This document shows positions 52,204 to 60,245 of a DNA stretch of 64,000 nucleotides, piece by piece. The translations under genes and the position numbers were made by a program. Each line of letters begins with the position of its first letter. Within the stretch, counting starts at the first letter, position 1. The stretch lies in contig JAJCXR010000057.1 in the NCBI GenBank assembly GCA_029263315.1, forward strand, positions 124,001 to 188,000, given 5' to 3'. The notes beneath the pieces were generated by a model, which had not been told where the DNA came from, ran no database searches, and saw nothing but the letters and a program-made list of their open reading frames with translations. This DNA comes from Acidobacteriota bacterium. GTDB lineage: Bacteria > Acidobacteriota > Thermoanaerobaculia > Multivoradales > J023.

Positions 52204-53816
52204 CAAGCGGCCCCAGCGCCGGATCGGCGTTGCCCCAGACCCCGCTCGACGGTCAGGATGAAGTCGGGAAGGGTCAGACGACCCCACTGGCTGCGCACTT
52301 CCACCCAAGGGCCTTCAAGGACCTCCGAATCGCCCGTCGCGACGTCCGCCGTCTGTAACACCAGGCGGAGCTGGCCATCGCGACTGCGAGCTTGTCGTCG
52401 ACCGTCGCTGTCGGCCGGCGAAGCCAGCAGGCGTCCGAGCAGGGACAGCAGAAGTTGCAGCTCGGCGGCGTCCAGGGTGGGAAGCTCGGCCAGCCGTAGG
52501 GGACCGCGGTCGATGAATCGTGCCAAGGCTTCGCCGTCGCGGCGTCGTTCCGTTTCGTGGCGTTGTCGCAACTGGCGTTTGGCGGCTCGATAGTCGCTGA
52601 TGCGCGGCGGTCGTCCCGGAGCACTGGGGGCGTTGGGCAGACGCACGGTGGGGGAGAGCTCCACCGGCGGCGTCTGGCGCCAAGAGCTCTTGGGTTGCAC
52701 GCGATCGATGTCCTCGGGCAAGGTCGACAGGTGACGGGCCGGAAAGAGCCCGAAGGCGTCTTGGAACAAGCGGTGCGGATCGTCGACCAGGGTCGGATCT
52801 TCAAACCAAGTGGCCAGGCGCAGCAGGTCGGCGGTGCGATTGGCGCGACGGAACCGCTTCTCGTGCAGGCGTGACAATACCCGCAGGATGCGTTCGACGG
52901 CGTGCAGGGCCGCTTCCCGCAAGAGCTTGAGGGTGGCCGGCTGGGTTGCGTCGCCGATGAACCAGGTGACGATGCCTTGCCATTGCCGGATCAGTTGGGG
53001 CGTGGAGTCCCGTTGGCCGTCGAGGGTTGGCGTCGGGTCCGCCTGGGCTGCAAGTCGCATCATCTCTTCCACGCCGGTGGTGGCGAGGTTTTCCAAGGCA
53101 CCGACAATGCGCGGCGAGATGCCTTGCAACTGACGCACGAAGTCGTCGAGGTAGGTGATCACCGCTTCTTTGTAGGCGATGAAGGCGTCGAGGCGCACCT
53201 CGCTGGCGTCGATGGCCTCGTGCAGGCGTGCCAAGAAGATACCGGCGTTTTCGGTCAGTGCCTTGAATTGCTCGTTGACGTTGAACAAACCTTCGTAGAG
53301 GCGGTCGGGGCGCGGACCGTCGTCGGTTCGTGCCATCTCTTCCACCAACGATCCCAGGTTGCGCAGAATGGCGCCGAGCATGACGGTTTGCAGAGCACCG
53401 CTCTCCGCCAGCGCCGCCACCACGGCACCCACGGCCCGTTCCGCCGCCTCCCCGGCGGTGGTGATTTGGTAGAGAAAATGGCGGCGCCGGAAGTCCTCCA
53501 AGGTGGCGACTCGCCCGGTGTCATGGCTACGCCGCAGGTTGCCCCAGTCGCAGAGCTGATTCAGGGCGCGCTCGAGGGTGTCGTCGTCCACTTCCAGGCC
53601 GACCCCGCGCCGGGCCAGCCCGGCCGCCACTTGGTCGGGTCGGAAATGGATTTGATAGCGGGTTTTACCGTCCGCCAACAGACGCATGATGGCCCGGTAG
53701 AGGGGCGCTAGAGATTCAACGGTGTAGTGAAAGACCCGCAGCCGGGAGAGATCGTCCTCGATGGCTAGGTTCCCATCGGGCAAAGAATTCTCTTCTGTGG
53801 TGGATTCGGTGCTCAC
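52203..53816 (-). CDS. jetA: Wadjet subunit JetA
   Basis: 537 residues from a GTG at 53816 with a weak Shine-Dalgarno. It is of the TIGR02677 (DUF2397) family, the MukF/kleisin-like subunit: LRVFHYTVESLAPLYRAIMR at the N-terminus, winged helix near LCDWGNLRRSHDTGRV, a helical middle, and a C-terminal kleisin-like domain. First gene of the four-gene Wadjet operon. The upstream 174 bp are filled with GTGCCAGGCAC repeats, so the promoter must lie within or beside them. Confidence 0.88.
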   Translation of the reverse strand: MSTESTTEENSLPDGNLAIEDDLSRLRVFHYTVESLAPLYRAIMRLLADGKTRYQIHFRPDQVAAGLARRGVGLEVDDDTLERALNQLCDWGNLRRSHDTGRVATLEDFRRRHFLYQITTAGEAAERAVGAVVAALAESGALQTVMLGAILRNLGSLVEEMARTDDGPRPDRLYEGLFNVNEQFKALTENAGIFLARLHEAIDASEVRLDAFIAYKEAVITYLDDFVRQLQGISPRIVGALENLATTGVEEMMRLAAQADPTPTLDGQRDSTPQLIRQWQGIVTWFIGDATQPATLKLLREAALHAVERILRVLSRLHEKRFRRANRTADLLRLATWFEDPTLVDDPHRLFQDAFGLFPARHLSTLPEDIDRVQPKSSWRQTPPVELSPTVRLPNAPSAPGRPPRISDYRAAKRQLRQRHETERRRDGEALARFIDRGPLRLAELPTLDAAELQLLLSLLGRLLASPADSDGRRQARSRDGQLRLVLQTADVATGDSEVLEGPWVEVRSQWGRLTLPDFILTVERGLGQRRSGAGAA

Positions 53817-53858
53817 TTTCTAAGTCTATCCGGCTTCGTATGGCGGTGCATCCCTGGT

Positions 53859-53971
53859 GGTGCCAGGCTCCTACGGACGCCTGCGAAAACCGGTGCCAGG
53901 CACCTGCGGGACATGGCGGGACATGGCGAAATCCGGTGCCAGGCACCCGCGGACGTCAGTGCCAGGCACCT
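53859..53971. repeat. Four GTGCCAGGCAC repeats upstream of jetA
   Basis: Copies are at 53859-53872, 53892-53905, 53935-53948 and 53958-53971. Most are followed by a CTGCGGG or CCGCGG box and some by ACATGGCGGG. The unit is nearly palindromic and fills most of the gap between jetA and the dehydrogenase gene. Confidence 0.88.
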
Positions 53972-53990
53972 GCGGGCATCAGCGGATGTT

Positions 53991-54692
53991 TCAGAAGGGG
54001 TTGGTGGCGAACACCGAAAACTCCGGGATGAAGCCCCGGTCGTCGATCTTCAAGGCACCGACGATGGCGTCGGCGATCTCTTGACCGCGTAGCTTATTGT
54101 CGGTGGCTTGCTGTTGGCGGCCGGCCCGTTGCGCGAAGTCGGTGAGCACTTCGCTGGGGTTGACCAGCATGACGCGCACGTTGTGACGCCGCAGCTCGTC
54201 GCGCCAGCAGTCGGTCATGCCGCGCAGGGCAAATTTGGACGACGAGTAGGCGGTGGAGCCTTTGCCACCCTTGAGACCGGAGGTGGAGGAGATGTTGATC
54301 AGATTGCCGGAGCCCTGCTCGACGAAGTGCCGGGCCGCTTCGCGGGCCATCAGGAAGGCGCCGAAGACGTTGGTGCGATAGACCGCTTCGAGCTTGTCGA
54401 ATTCCATGTCTACCAAGGGGGCGAAGTGGCCGAAGCCGGCGTTGTTGACCAAGATGTCGATGCGACCGTGCTGGTCGACGAATTGGCGTACCGTGGCGAC
54501 GGCGTCGGCTTCTTTGCCGACATCCCCGACCAAATAACCGGCGCCGATGTCCTTGGCCACTTCTGCCAGATGTTCTTCCCGACGTCCGGTGATGACGACG
54601 TCACAGCCTTCGGCCAAGAGGGCGACGGCGATGGCCTTGCCGATGCCGTCGCTGCCGCCGGTGATGAGTGCTTTTTTGCCTTGTAGATCCAT
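53991..54692 (-). CDS. Short-chain dehydrogenase/reductase
   Basis: 233 residues from an ATG at 54692, with AGGAG upstream. Classical SDR: cofactor loop TGGSDGIG (12-19), NNAG, catalytic serine in NISSTSG and YSSSK. Arginine in TGRREEH after the second strand favours NADPH. It resembles 3-ketoacyl reductase/FabG-type family members; the substrate is unknown. It stands alone between the repeat cluster and the efflux operon. Confidence 0.9.
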   Translation of the reverse strand: MDLQGKKALITGGSDGIGKAIAVALLAEGCDVVITGRREEHLAEVAKDIGAGYLVGDVGKEADAVATVRQFVDQHGRIDILVNNAGFGHFAPLVDMEFDKLEAVYRTNVFGAFLMAREAARHFVEQGSGNLINISSTSGLKGGKGSTAYSSSKFALRGMTDCWRDELRRHNVRVMLVNPSEVLTDFAQRAGRQQQATDNKLRGQEIADAIVGALKIDDRGFIPEFSVFATNPF

Positions 54693-54904
54693 GGATAGCT
54701 CCTGGACGGCTACGGCTGGGGCCGCGCCATCGAATGGTGGGTATGGTGGTTTTTTGCCGTATTCCCAGAGCGACCGACGGTAGGTCAGGGAGTCTAGCCG
54801 TCGGCTACCAGGGGTACGTCCATGGCAACGGGATCGGTTAGGCCAATATTCCGTGAGCTAGGCGATCCTGGAGGTGGCGACCGCTTCGAGTTGCGTCGCT
54901 TGGC

Positions 54905-56152
54905 TTACTCGTAGCGCAGGGCTTCGATGGGATCGAGGTTCGCCGCTTGGAAAGCCGGATAGAGGCCTGAAATCAACCCCACCGCCAGGGCCACACCGGT
55001 GGACAGCAGGACGGCCCAAGCTTGCACCATGGTGGGCCAACCGGCGGCGGCGGCGACGCCCTTGGCGATCAACAAGCCCATCAGCACACCGATGGCGCCG
55101 CCGATGGCGGCCAAGGCGAAGCTCTCGCAGAGGAATTGCGCCATGATGTGACCCCGGGTGGCCCCGACGGCCCGCCGCATGCCGATTTCCCGGGTCCGCT
55201 CGAGGACGCTGGCCAACATGATGTTCATGATGCCGATGCCCCCCACCAGCAAGGAAATCCCGGCGATACAACCCATCACCAGGTTGAAGACCTGCTGGGT
55301 GCGCCGGCTTTCCGCCAGCAGAGCCTCCGGCACGATGACCTCGTAGTCATCGGCGTTGGCGTGCAGATGGCTCAACAGACTGTCGATGGCCGCCGCCGCC
55401 CGCCGTCCGGAAGCGCCCTCTTCGAGGTGCACGACGATCTCCGACAGGGGAGCGTCGAGGGGACGGCGCTCGAGCTTGCGCAAGACTGCGGTGATGGGCA
55501 AATAGATGGCGTCGCGGGTCGAGGCCAGCTGCACCCCTTGGAAGGAGTCGGTGCCTCCCCCTTGATGGCCGCCACCATCCAAGACGCCCACCACTTCGAG
55601 CCACAGGTCATCGACTTTGAAGTGTTGACCGATGGCGGCACCGTAGCCGAAGAGATCGCGGCGCACGGCGTCGCCGATCACCGCCACCTGTTGATGGTGG
55701 CGGACGTCCCAGGCATCGAGCCAACGCCCCTCCACCAAGCGCAGCTCCACCAAGTGGGCATACTGCTCGCCGACGCCGTACACCTTGGCGTCGTAGGTGC
55801 CTTGGGAAGAACGCACCGTGTAGGGCTCGACGCGGGCTTGGGGTGAGACGATGCTCGCCCCGGGCACCGCATCGGTGATGGCTTCGGCGTCCCGCAGGCT
55901 CAGACCCAGGGATTTGCTACGCAGCTCCTCCAGGGCCTCGTCCCGCAGGTCGTCCTTGGCCCGCACCACGACATTGTGCAGACCGAGGCGGGAAATGGTC
56001 TCCAGGGCTTGATTCTCCGCCCCGGCGCCGATGGAGAGCATGGCGATCACCGCCCCGACGCCAAAGACGATGCCGAGCATGGTCAACGCCGAGCGCACCT
56101 TGTGGGCGCCGATGTTCTGCACCGCGATGTAAATCGTCTCCGTCCATTCCAT
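54905..56152 (-). CDS. MacB/FtsX-family ABC permease
   Basis: 415 residues from an ATG at 56152, one base after the stop of the preceding adaptor. Four membrane segments flank a large periplasmic domain (about 45-285): SALTMLGIVFGVGAVIAML at the start and SLLVGGIGIMNIMLASVLER, REIGMRRAVGATRGHI near the C-terminus, as in MacB-type mechanotransmission permeases. The fused ATPase of MacB is absent and no separate ATPase gene follows, so the nucleotide-binding partner must be encoded elsewhere. Confidence 0.9.
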   Translation of the reverse strand: MEWTETIYIAVQNIGAHKVRSALTMLGIVFGVGAVIAMLSIGAGAENQALETISRLGLHNVVVRAKDDLRDEALEELRSKSLGLSLRDAEAITDAVPGASIVSPQARVEPYTVRSSQGTYDAKVYGVGEQYAHLVELRLVEGRWLDAWDVRHHQQVAVIGDAVRRDLFGYGAAIGQHFKVDDLWLEVVGVLDGGGHQGGGTDSFQGVQLASTRDAIYLPITAVLRKLERRPLDAPLSEIVVHLEEGASGRRAAAAIDSLLSHLHANADDYEVIVPEALLAESRRTQQVFNLVMGCIAGISLLVGGIGIMNIMLASVLERTREIGMRRAVGATRGHIMAQFLCESFALAAIGGAIGVLMGLLIAKGVAAAAGWPTMVQAWAVLLSTGVALAVGLISGLYPAFQAANLDPIEALRYE

Positions 56153-56153
56153 A

Positions 56154-57539
56154 TCAGGGCCCGCCGGTGGAGGAATTGGCGGTGTCGGCCGCCGCTGCGT
56201 CTTGAGGGGGCTCGCCGCCGCCGACCTTCGTTTGACGCTGTTCGAGGGCGGGCTCGGCCAAGGCGACGACCTCGCCGGCGGTGACGCCGGAGGTCACCAC
56301 GGCCCATCCCAGAGAGGTCGGGCCCAGCTCGACGGCGCGGGGGGTGAAGCCACCGCCATCGCGCACATAGACCTGCGAGCCCCCGTCCTGCTGATGGACG
56401 GCCTGGCGAGGCACCACCAAGGCATCGTCCAAGGATTCCAGCAGCAGCGTGGCGCGCACCCGACTGCCCGGTTTCATGATGTCGGCGTCCAGGGCCTCCA
56501 AATCCTCGGGGTCGAATCCCAGCACGACTCCGAAATACTGCACCGGGGAGCCCGGAAAGCGGGGTTTGGCCAGGGCTTCGACGCTGCGGATGGTGGCCCG
56601 GAAGGTGGTTTGGGGATGGGCCTCGATGACCACCTCGGCGGCCTTGCCTTCGGCCAGGCCCCCGGCATCGGCCTCGAGAACATAGACGCGGGCCTGAAGC
56701 GTCGACAGGTCAGGAATCTTACCGATGCTCTGGCCGCGCCACATTTCCGCTCCCACCCGCGGTGGCTCGCCCCGCCAGTCACGGCTCAGCTGCAAGATGC
56801 CGGCATGGGGAGCGCGGATTTCCAGGCCGGCCAAGGCCTCCTCGGACTGATCGATTTCCAGTTGGGCCTGGCGTTGCTGGATGGCCAGTAGATCGAGCTC
56901 GGTTTGGGCCAAGGCTTGCTGCGTCCCCGCCGCCTCGGCGGAGTGCTCCTTGCGCGCTTGGGCGAGCTCGCCGTCGATGGCGTCCTGCAGAATGTCGCGC
57001 CGTGCATAGACGGTGTGGTCCAATTTTTGGAAGTTGCGGGCGTGCTCGAGCTCGAGGTCGGCGATCTGCAGCTCGGTGCCGAGACGCGAGACCTCGATGT
57101 CGCTTTCGATGCGGGTGCGCTCGATTTCGAGGGACGCCTTGCGATGGTCCCCTTGGCCGTCTTCCAGCTGGCGCTGCATCTCAAGGGCGTCGAAGCGGGC
57201 CACCAATTGGCCGCTTTCCACCCTCTTGCCCTCATCCTCCAACCAGGCGAGCCGGATGCGTCGGGGTACCTGCAACGACACCGAGAGCTGGGTGCTGATC
57301 TCGGCCTCCAGCTGCCCTTCAACGGTGACCCGCTGTACAAAATCCCGACGTTCGACAACCTGGGTGGGGGTCAGGTCGTTGCTATCGGAGCCGCAGGCCG
57401 TGAGCAGCCCACCGAGCAAGAGCGAACCCGAGACACTGAGCAGAAGCGAGCCCAAGACACCGAGCCGGGGCGAGCCGAGGGCACCGAGCAGCGGCGAGCC
57501 CAAGCTGTGGAGGCTGGGTCGCCCTGACCGCGGCGTCAT
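56154..57539 (-). CDS. HlyD/MacA-like periplasmic adaptor lipoprotein (third in operon)
   Basis: 461 residues from an ATG at 57539, ATGA overlap with the previous adaptor. The lipobox LLTAC anchors the protein near residue 49. The leader before it contains 8-residue GSPLLGAL-type repeats from a 24-bp tandem repeat. Then come the split lipoyl/barrel-sandwich domain and a helical hairpin (about 100-230), with IRAPHAGIL closing the lipoyl half, and a beta-barrel plus membrane-proximal domain. The C-terminus is low complexity. Confidence 0.87.
   Translation of the reverse strand: MTPRSGRPSLHSLGSPLLGALGSPRLGVLGSLLLSVSGSLLLGGLLTACGSDSNDLTPTQVVERRDFVQRVTVEGQLEAEISTQLSVSLQVPRRIRLAWLEDEGKRVESGQLVARFDALEMQRQLEDGQGDHRKASLEIERTRIESDIEVSRLGTELQIADLELEHARNFQKLDHTVYARRDILQDAIDGELAQARKEHSAEAAGTQQALAQTELDLLAIQQRQAQLEIDQSEEALAGLEIRAPHAGILQLSRDWRGEPPRVGAEMWRGQSIGKIPDLSTLQARVYVLEADAGGLAEGKAAEVVIEAHPQTTFRATIRSVEALAKPRFPGSPVQYFGVVLGFDPEDLEALDADIMKPGSRVRATLLLESLDDALVVPRQAVHQQDGGSQVYVRDGGGFTPRAVELGPTSLGWAVVTSGVTAGEVVALAEPALEQRQTKVGGGEPPQDAAAADTANSSTGGP
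57421..57492. repeat. 24-bp tandem repeat in an adaptor signal region
   Basis: Units start at 57421, 57445 and 57469, each like GGCGAGCCCAAGACACCGAG. They encode GSPLLGAL-like repeats on the minus strand. Confidence 0.8.
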
Positions 57540-58765
57540 GGCGTCACCTCAGCGTCTTCCGGCGCCGCTCGACCGAGCACTCTGTCTCCCGGCTCGAGCC
57601 CATCGAGCACTTGGAAATGGTGGCCGTTACGAATCCCCAGGGTGGGTTGACGGCGGTCCTTGCCGAGCAGCGTCCGGGTCCACACCCAGACCCCCTGCGG
57701 CCCGCTGAAGACGGCGTCATTGGGGATAGCGACGACATCCTCCAAGCGCTCGACTTCGAGGGTGCCGCGCAACCGCATGCCGGGACGCATGCGCTGGGTA
57801 TCGGTGGTATCGAGATCGATGGTCACCTTGACCACCTTCTCGGCGGGTCGCGATGCCTTGGCCTGCACCGCCCGGCGGACCTGCACCAGGCGTCCGTGGT
57901 ACTCGCGATCGGGGTAGGCGTCGAGAAAGAAGCTGGCGTTTTGGCCCACCTGCAGGCGCCCCGCATCGGCCTCGGCGACCTCCGCGTCGACCCGCATCTT
58001 CGACAGATCGGGGATCTCAAGGACCCTGGCGGCGCGCCAGATCTGGTCGCCCACCTTGGTCTTTTGCTGGCGCCAATCGGTGATCAGGATGACGGTACCG
58101 GCCCGCGGTGCCTTGATGGTCATCGCTTGGATGCCCTGCTGCAAGGTCTCGACCTGGGCGGCGGCGCGGTCGCGCCGTTGGCGGAGATTCGACAGCTCAC
58201 TTTGCCGCCGCCCGGCCATCGACTCGAGGTTTCGGCTCAGGTGATCGATCTCGAGCTGAGCCAGACGTTGGTCGATCTTGGCCTCTTCGATCTGGCGCCT
58301 CGAGACCACGTCCGGCGGCACATCGACGGCAAATTGGGTTTTGCGCCAGCGGGCCTTGGCTTCCGCCAGGCGGAGCTCCAGCTGACGCTGCTCCACCTGC
58401 AAATCCTGCTCTTTCTTCTGGAGCTTCTTCTCGGCCGATTCCCGTTCCGCCATCTCCTGTTGCAAGCGCCGCTGCAACTCGGTGGTATCGAGACGCAGCA
58501 CCGGCTGTCCGGCGGTCACTTCTTTGCCCTCCTCGGCCAGAAACGAGACTTTGAAATTCCACACCCCTTCCACCTGCGGCGGACCGATTTCCAGGGAATC
58601 CACCGCCCGCAGGTCGCCTTCGAAGGGGATGCCAATGACCAGATCACGGCGCTGCACCTCGAGCCAAGGCCCCTCGCCGCCCAGTTGCACCGCCCAGGCG
58701 CCCAAGGCGAGCAGCAACAGAGCCGGAGCGAGCCAGAGTACCTGGCGGAGGGGTTTGCCGGCCAT
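57536..58765 (-). CDS. HlyD/MacA-like periplasmic adaptor (second in operon)
   Basis: 409 residues from an ATG at 58765 that shares its first base with the upstream stop (TGATG). A single N-terminal membrane anchor (VLWLAPALLLLALGAWAV) precedes the adaptor fold: lipoyl half GKEVTAGQPVLRLD, coiled-coil hairpin (about 95-215), second lipoyl half IKAPRAGTVILI, then beta-barrel ADAGRLQVGQNASFFLDAYP. Membrane fusion proteins of this type bridge the permease and an outer-membrane channel; no TolC gene is seen here. Confidence 0.88.
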   Translation of the reverse strand: MAGKPLRQVLWLAPALLLLALGAWAVQLGGEGPWLEVQRRDLVIGIPFEGDLRAVDSLEIGPPQVEGVWNFKVSFLAEEGKEVTAGQPVLRLDTTELQRRLQQEMAERESAEKKLQKKEQDLQVEQRQLELRLAEAKARWRKTQFAVDVPPDVVSRRQIEEAKIDQRLAQLEIDHLSRNLESMAGRRQSELSNLRQRRDRAAAQVETLQQGIQAMTIKAPRAGTVILITDWRQQKTKVGDQIWRAARVLEIPDLSKMRVDAEVAEADAGRLQVGQNASFFLDAYPDREYHGRLVQVRRAVQAKASRPAEKVVKVTIDLDTTDTQRMRPGMRLRGTLEVERLEDVVAIPNDAVFSGPQGVWVWTRTLLGKDRRQPTLGIRNGHHFQVLDGLEPGDRVLGRAAPEDAEVTP

Positions 58766-59976
58766 CAGCCCAGGTCCCTGGCCCGGCCGAGGGCGGTACC
58801 GGCCGCCGGGCCCTCTTCGAGAACACACTGACGGGGATTGCAGGGGCCGAGGCGGATGGGCACCCGGCGACCTGCCGCCAGTTGGGCTTCGGGGGCGCCG
58901 TCGGGGCTCCAGGCGATGGCGGGACGGGGGATCAGCAAAGCGTCATAGGGTTCGAGATCGAGAACGACGCGAACGGACATGCCCGGTCGCATGCGGTCGG
59001 CATCGATGCCGTCGACATCGACCCGGACTTTGAAGAATCGTCGGGTGCTGTCGGCCGCCGGCTGATCGGCAAAATCGGTGATCTCGCGAAGGGTCCCTCG
59101 GAGGATTTCGTCCGGGAAAGCGTCGAGGATGACTTGTACCCGTTGCCCGGTGGCGATCTTGCCGTCGTCGACGTCAAAGAGCTTGGCCTCCACCATCAAG
59201 GTCTGGAGGTCGGGCATGCTGGCCACCGGGACACCGGGGATGGCGCTGTCGCCGGTCTGGTATGTACGGCCCAGACGACCGGTGGCCACCAGCACCAAGC
59301 CGTCCCGGGGGGCCGTCAGCCGTAGTTTTTCCAGATCTTCTTGCAAACGCTCGACGGCCCGGCGCGCCTTGTCGACCGTCTCGGTCTGCACCGCCAAGGC
59401 TTTCTCACCGGCCAGGGACCGGGTGCGCAAGGCCTGACGCGCCTGCTCCAAATCGAGCTCTGCCTTGGCCAACTCCAGGCGACCTTGCTCGAAATCTTGT
59501 CGCGAGCTGAGCTCGGCGGGCACGTCGGCCGCCATGCGAGCCTTTTCGAAGGCTCCCTGGCTCTGCTCGAGGTCGTAGTGGGCTTGCGCCAGGCTCTCCC
59601 TCACCCTCGAACGTTCGAGTAGAAGCTCGTTCTGGGCCTCCGTCCACCGGGCGGTCAGTTGCTCCAGATTGCTGACCAACTGGCTGTTGTCGAATTCCGC
59701 CACGGTCTCGCCCTCGGCCACCTCTTGACCATCGTCGGCCAACCAGCGGATGGTCACCGGCCATTGGTTGGTATTGGGCGTCAGCAGGTAGTCCGCCGTT
59801 TCGGCCACCAATTCGCCGCTGAGCAGATGGTGCTCACGGAATGGACCGACCTCGATGGATAGCGACTGTGGGCGCTCCGTCGCCGCGGGGGCGGTGGTCG
59901 AGCCACAGCCGGCCAGGGACAGCCCGAGGCACACCTGGACGAGCAGCACACCCGCTCTGCCGTCTGACCAGCTCAT
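58765..59976 (-). CDS. HlyD/MacA-like periplasmic adaptor lipoprotein (first in operon)
   Basis: 403 residues from an ATG at 59976, with AGGGGAG upstream; the longer frame to 60108 has no signal peptide at its start. Lipobox LAGC gives a lipid anchor near residue 24. The layout matches its two neighbours: DDGQEVAEGETVAEFD, helical hairpin (about 85-210), LTAPRDGLVLVA and a beta-barrel. The three adaptors are clearly diverged paralogues. The C-terminus has two extra cysteines (GPCNPRQC). Confidence 0.87.
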   Translation of the reverse strand: MSWSDGRAGVLLVQVCLGLSLAGCGSTTAPAATERPQSLSIEVGPFREHHLLSGELVAETADYLLTPNTNQWPVTIRWLADDGQEVAEGETVAEFDNSQLVSNLEQLTARWTEAQNELLLERSRVRESLAQAHYDLEQSQGAFEKARMAADVPAELSSRQDFEQGRLELAKAELDLEQARQALRTRSLAGEKALAVQTETVDKARRAVERLQEDLEKLRLTAPRDGLVLVATGRLGRTYQTGDSAIPGVPVASMPDLQTLMVEAKLFDVDDGKIATGQRVQVILDAFPDEILRGTLREITDFADQPAADSTRRFFKVRVDVDGIDADRMRPGMSVRVVLDLEPYDALLIPRPAIAWSPDGAPEAQLAAGRRVPIRLGPCNPRQCVLEEGPAAGTALGRARDLG

Positions 59977-60245
59977 TTCAGTGAATCTCCCCTCGCCAAG
60001 CTCGACCGAACAAATCCAAGATTCCATCGTGGCACGAAATCTTCCATGGTTCATACGGAAAAAGACTCCGCAGGGTCTAGATGAATTGTGCCCCCCGTCT
60101 CGACACAACGGCGGACGGAATCTTTACCGTTCAGGCGAGTCTTGATAGGTTGCGTCATTGCTCCCTGCAGATCATGCCCCAGCCTGGCAAACCAGAGGCC
60201 CGATCCCTGGCATCCCGACGGATGCCGATACCTTAGGAGAATAAG

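Noticed and set aside
53859-53971. Possible CRISPR array upstream of the defence operon
   Set aside because: Units are only about 14 bp, spacing is irregular (9-30 bp), and no cas genes are present.
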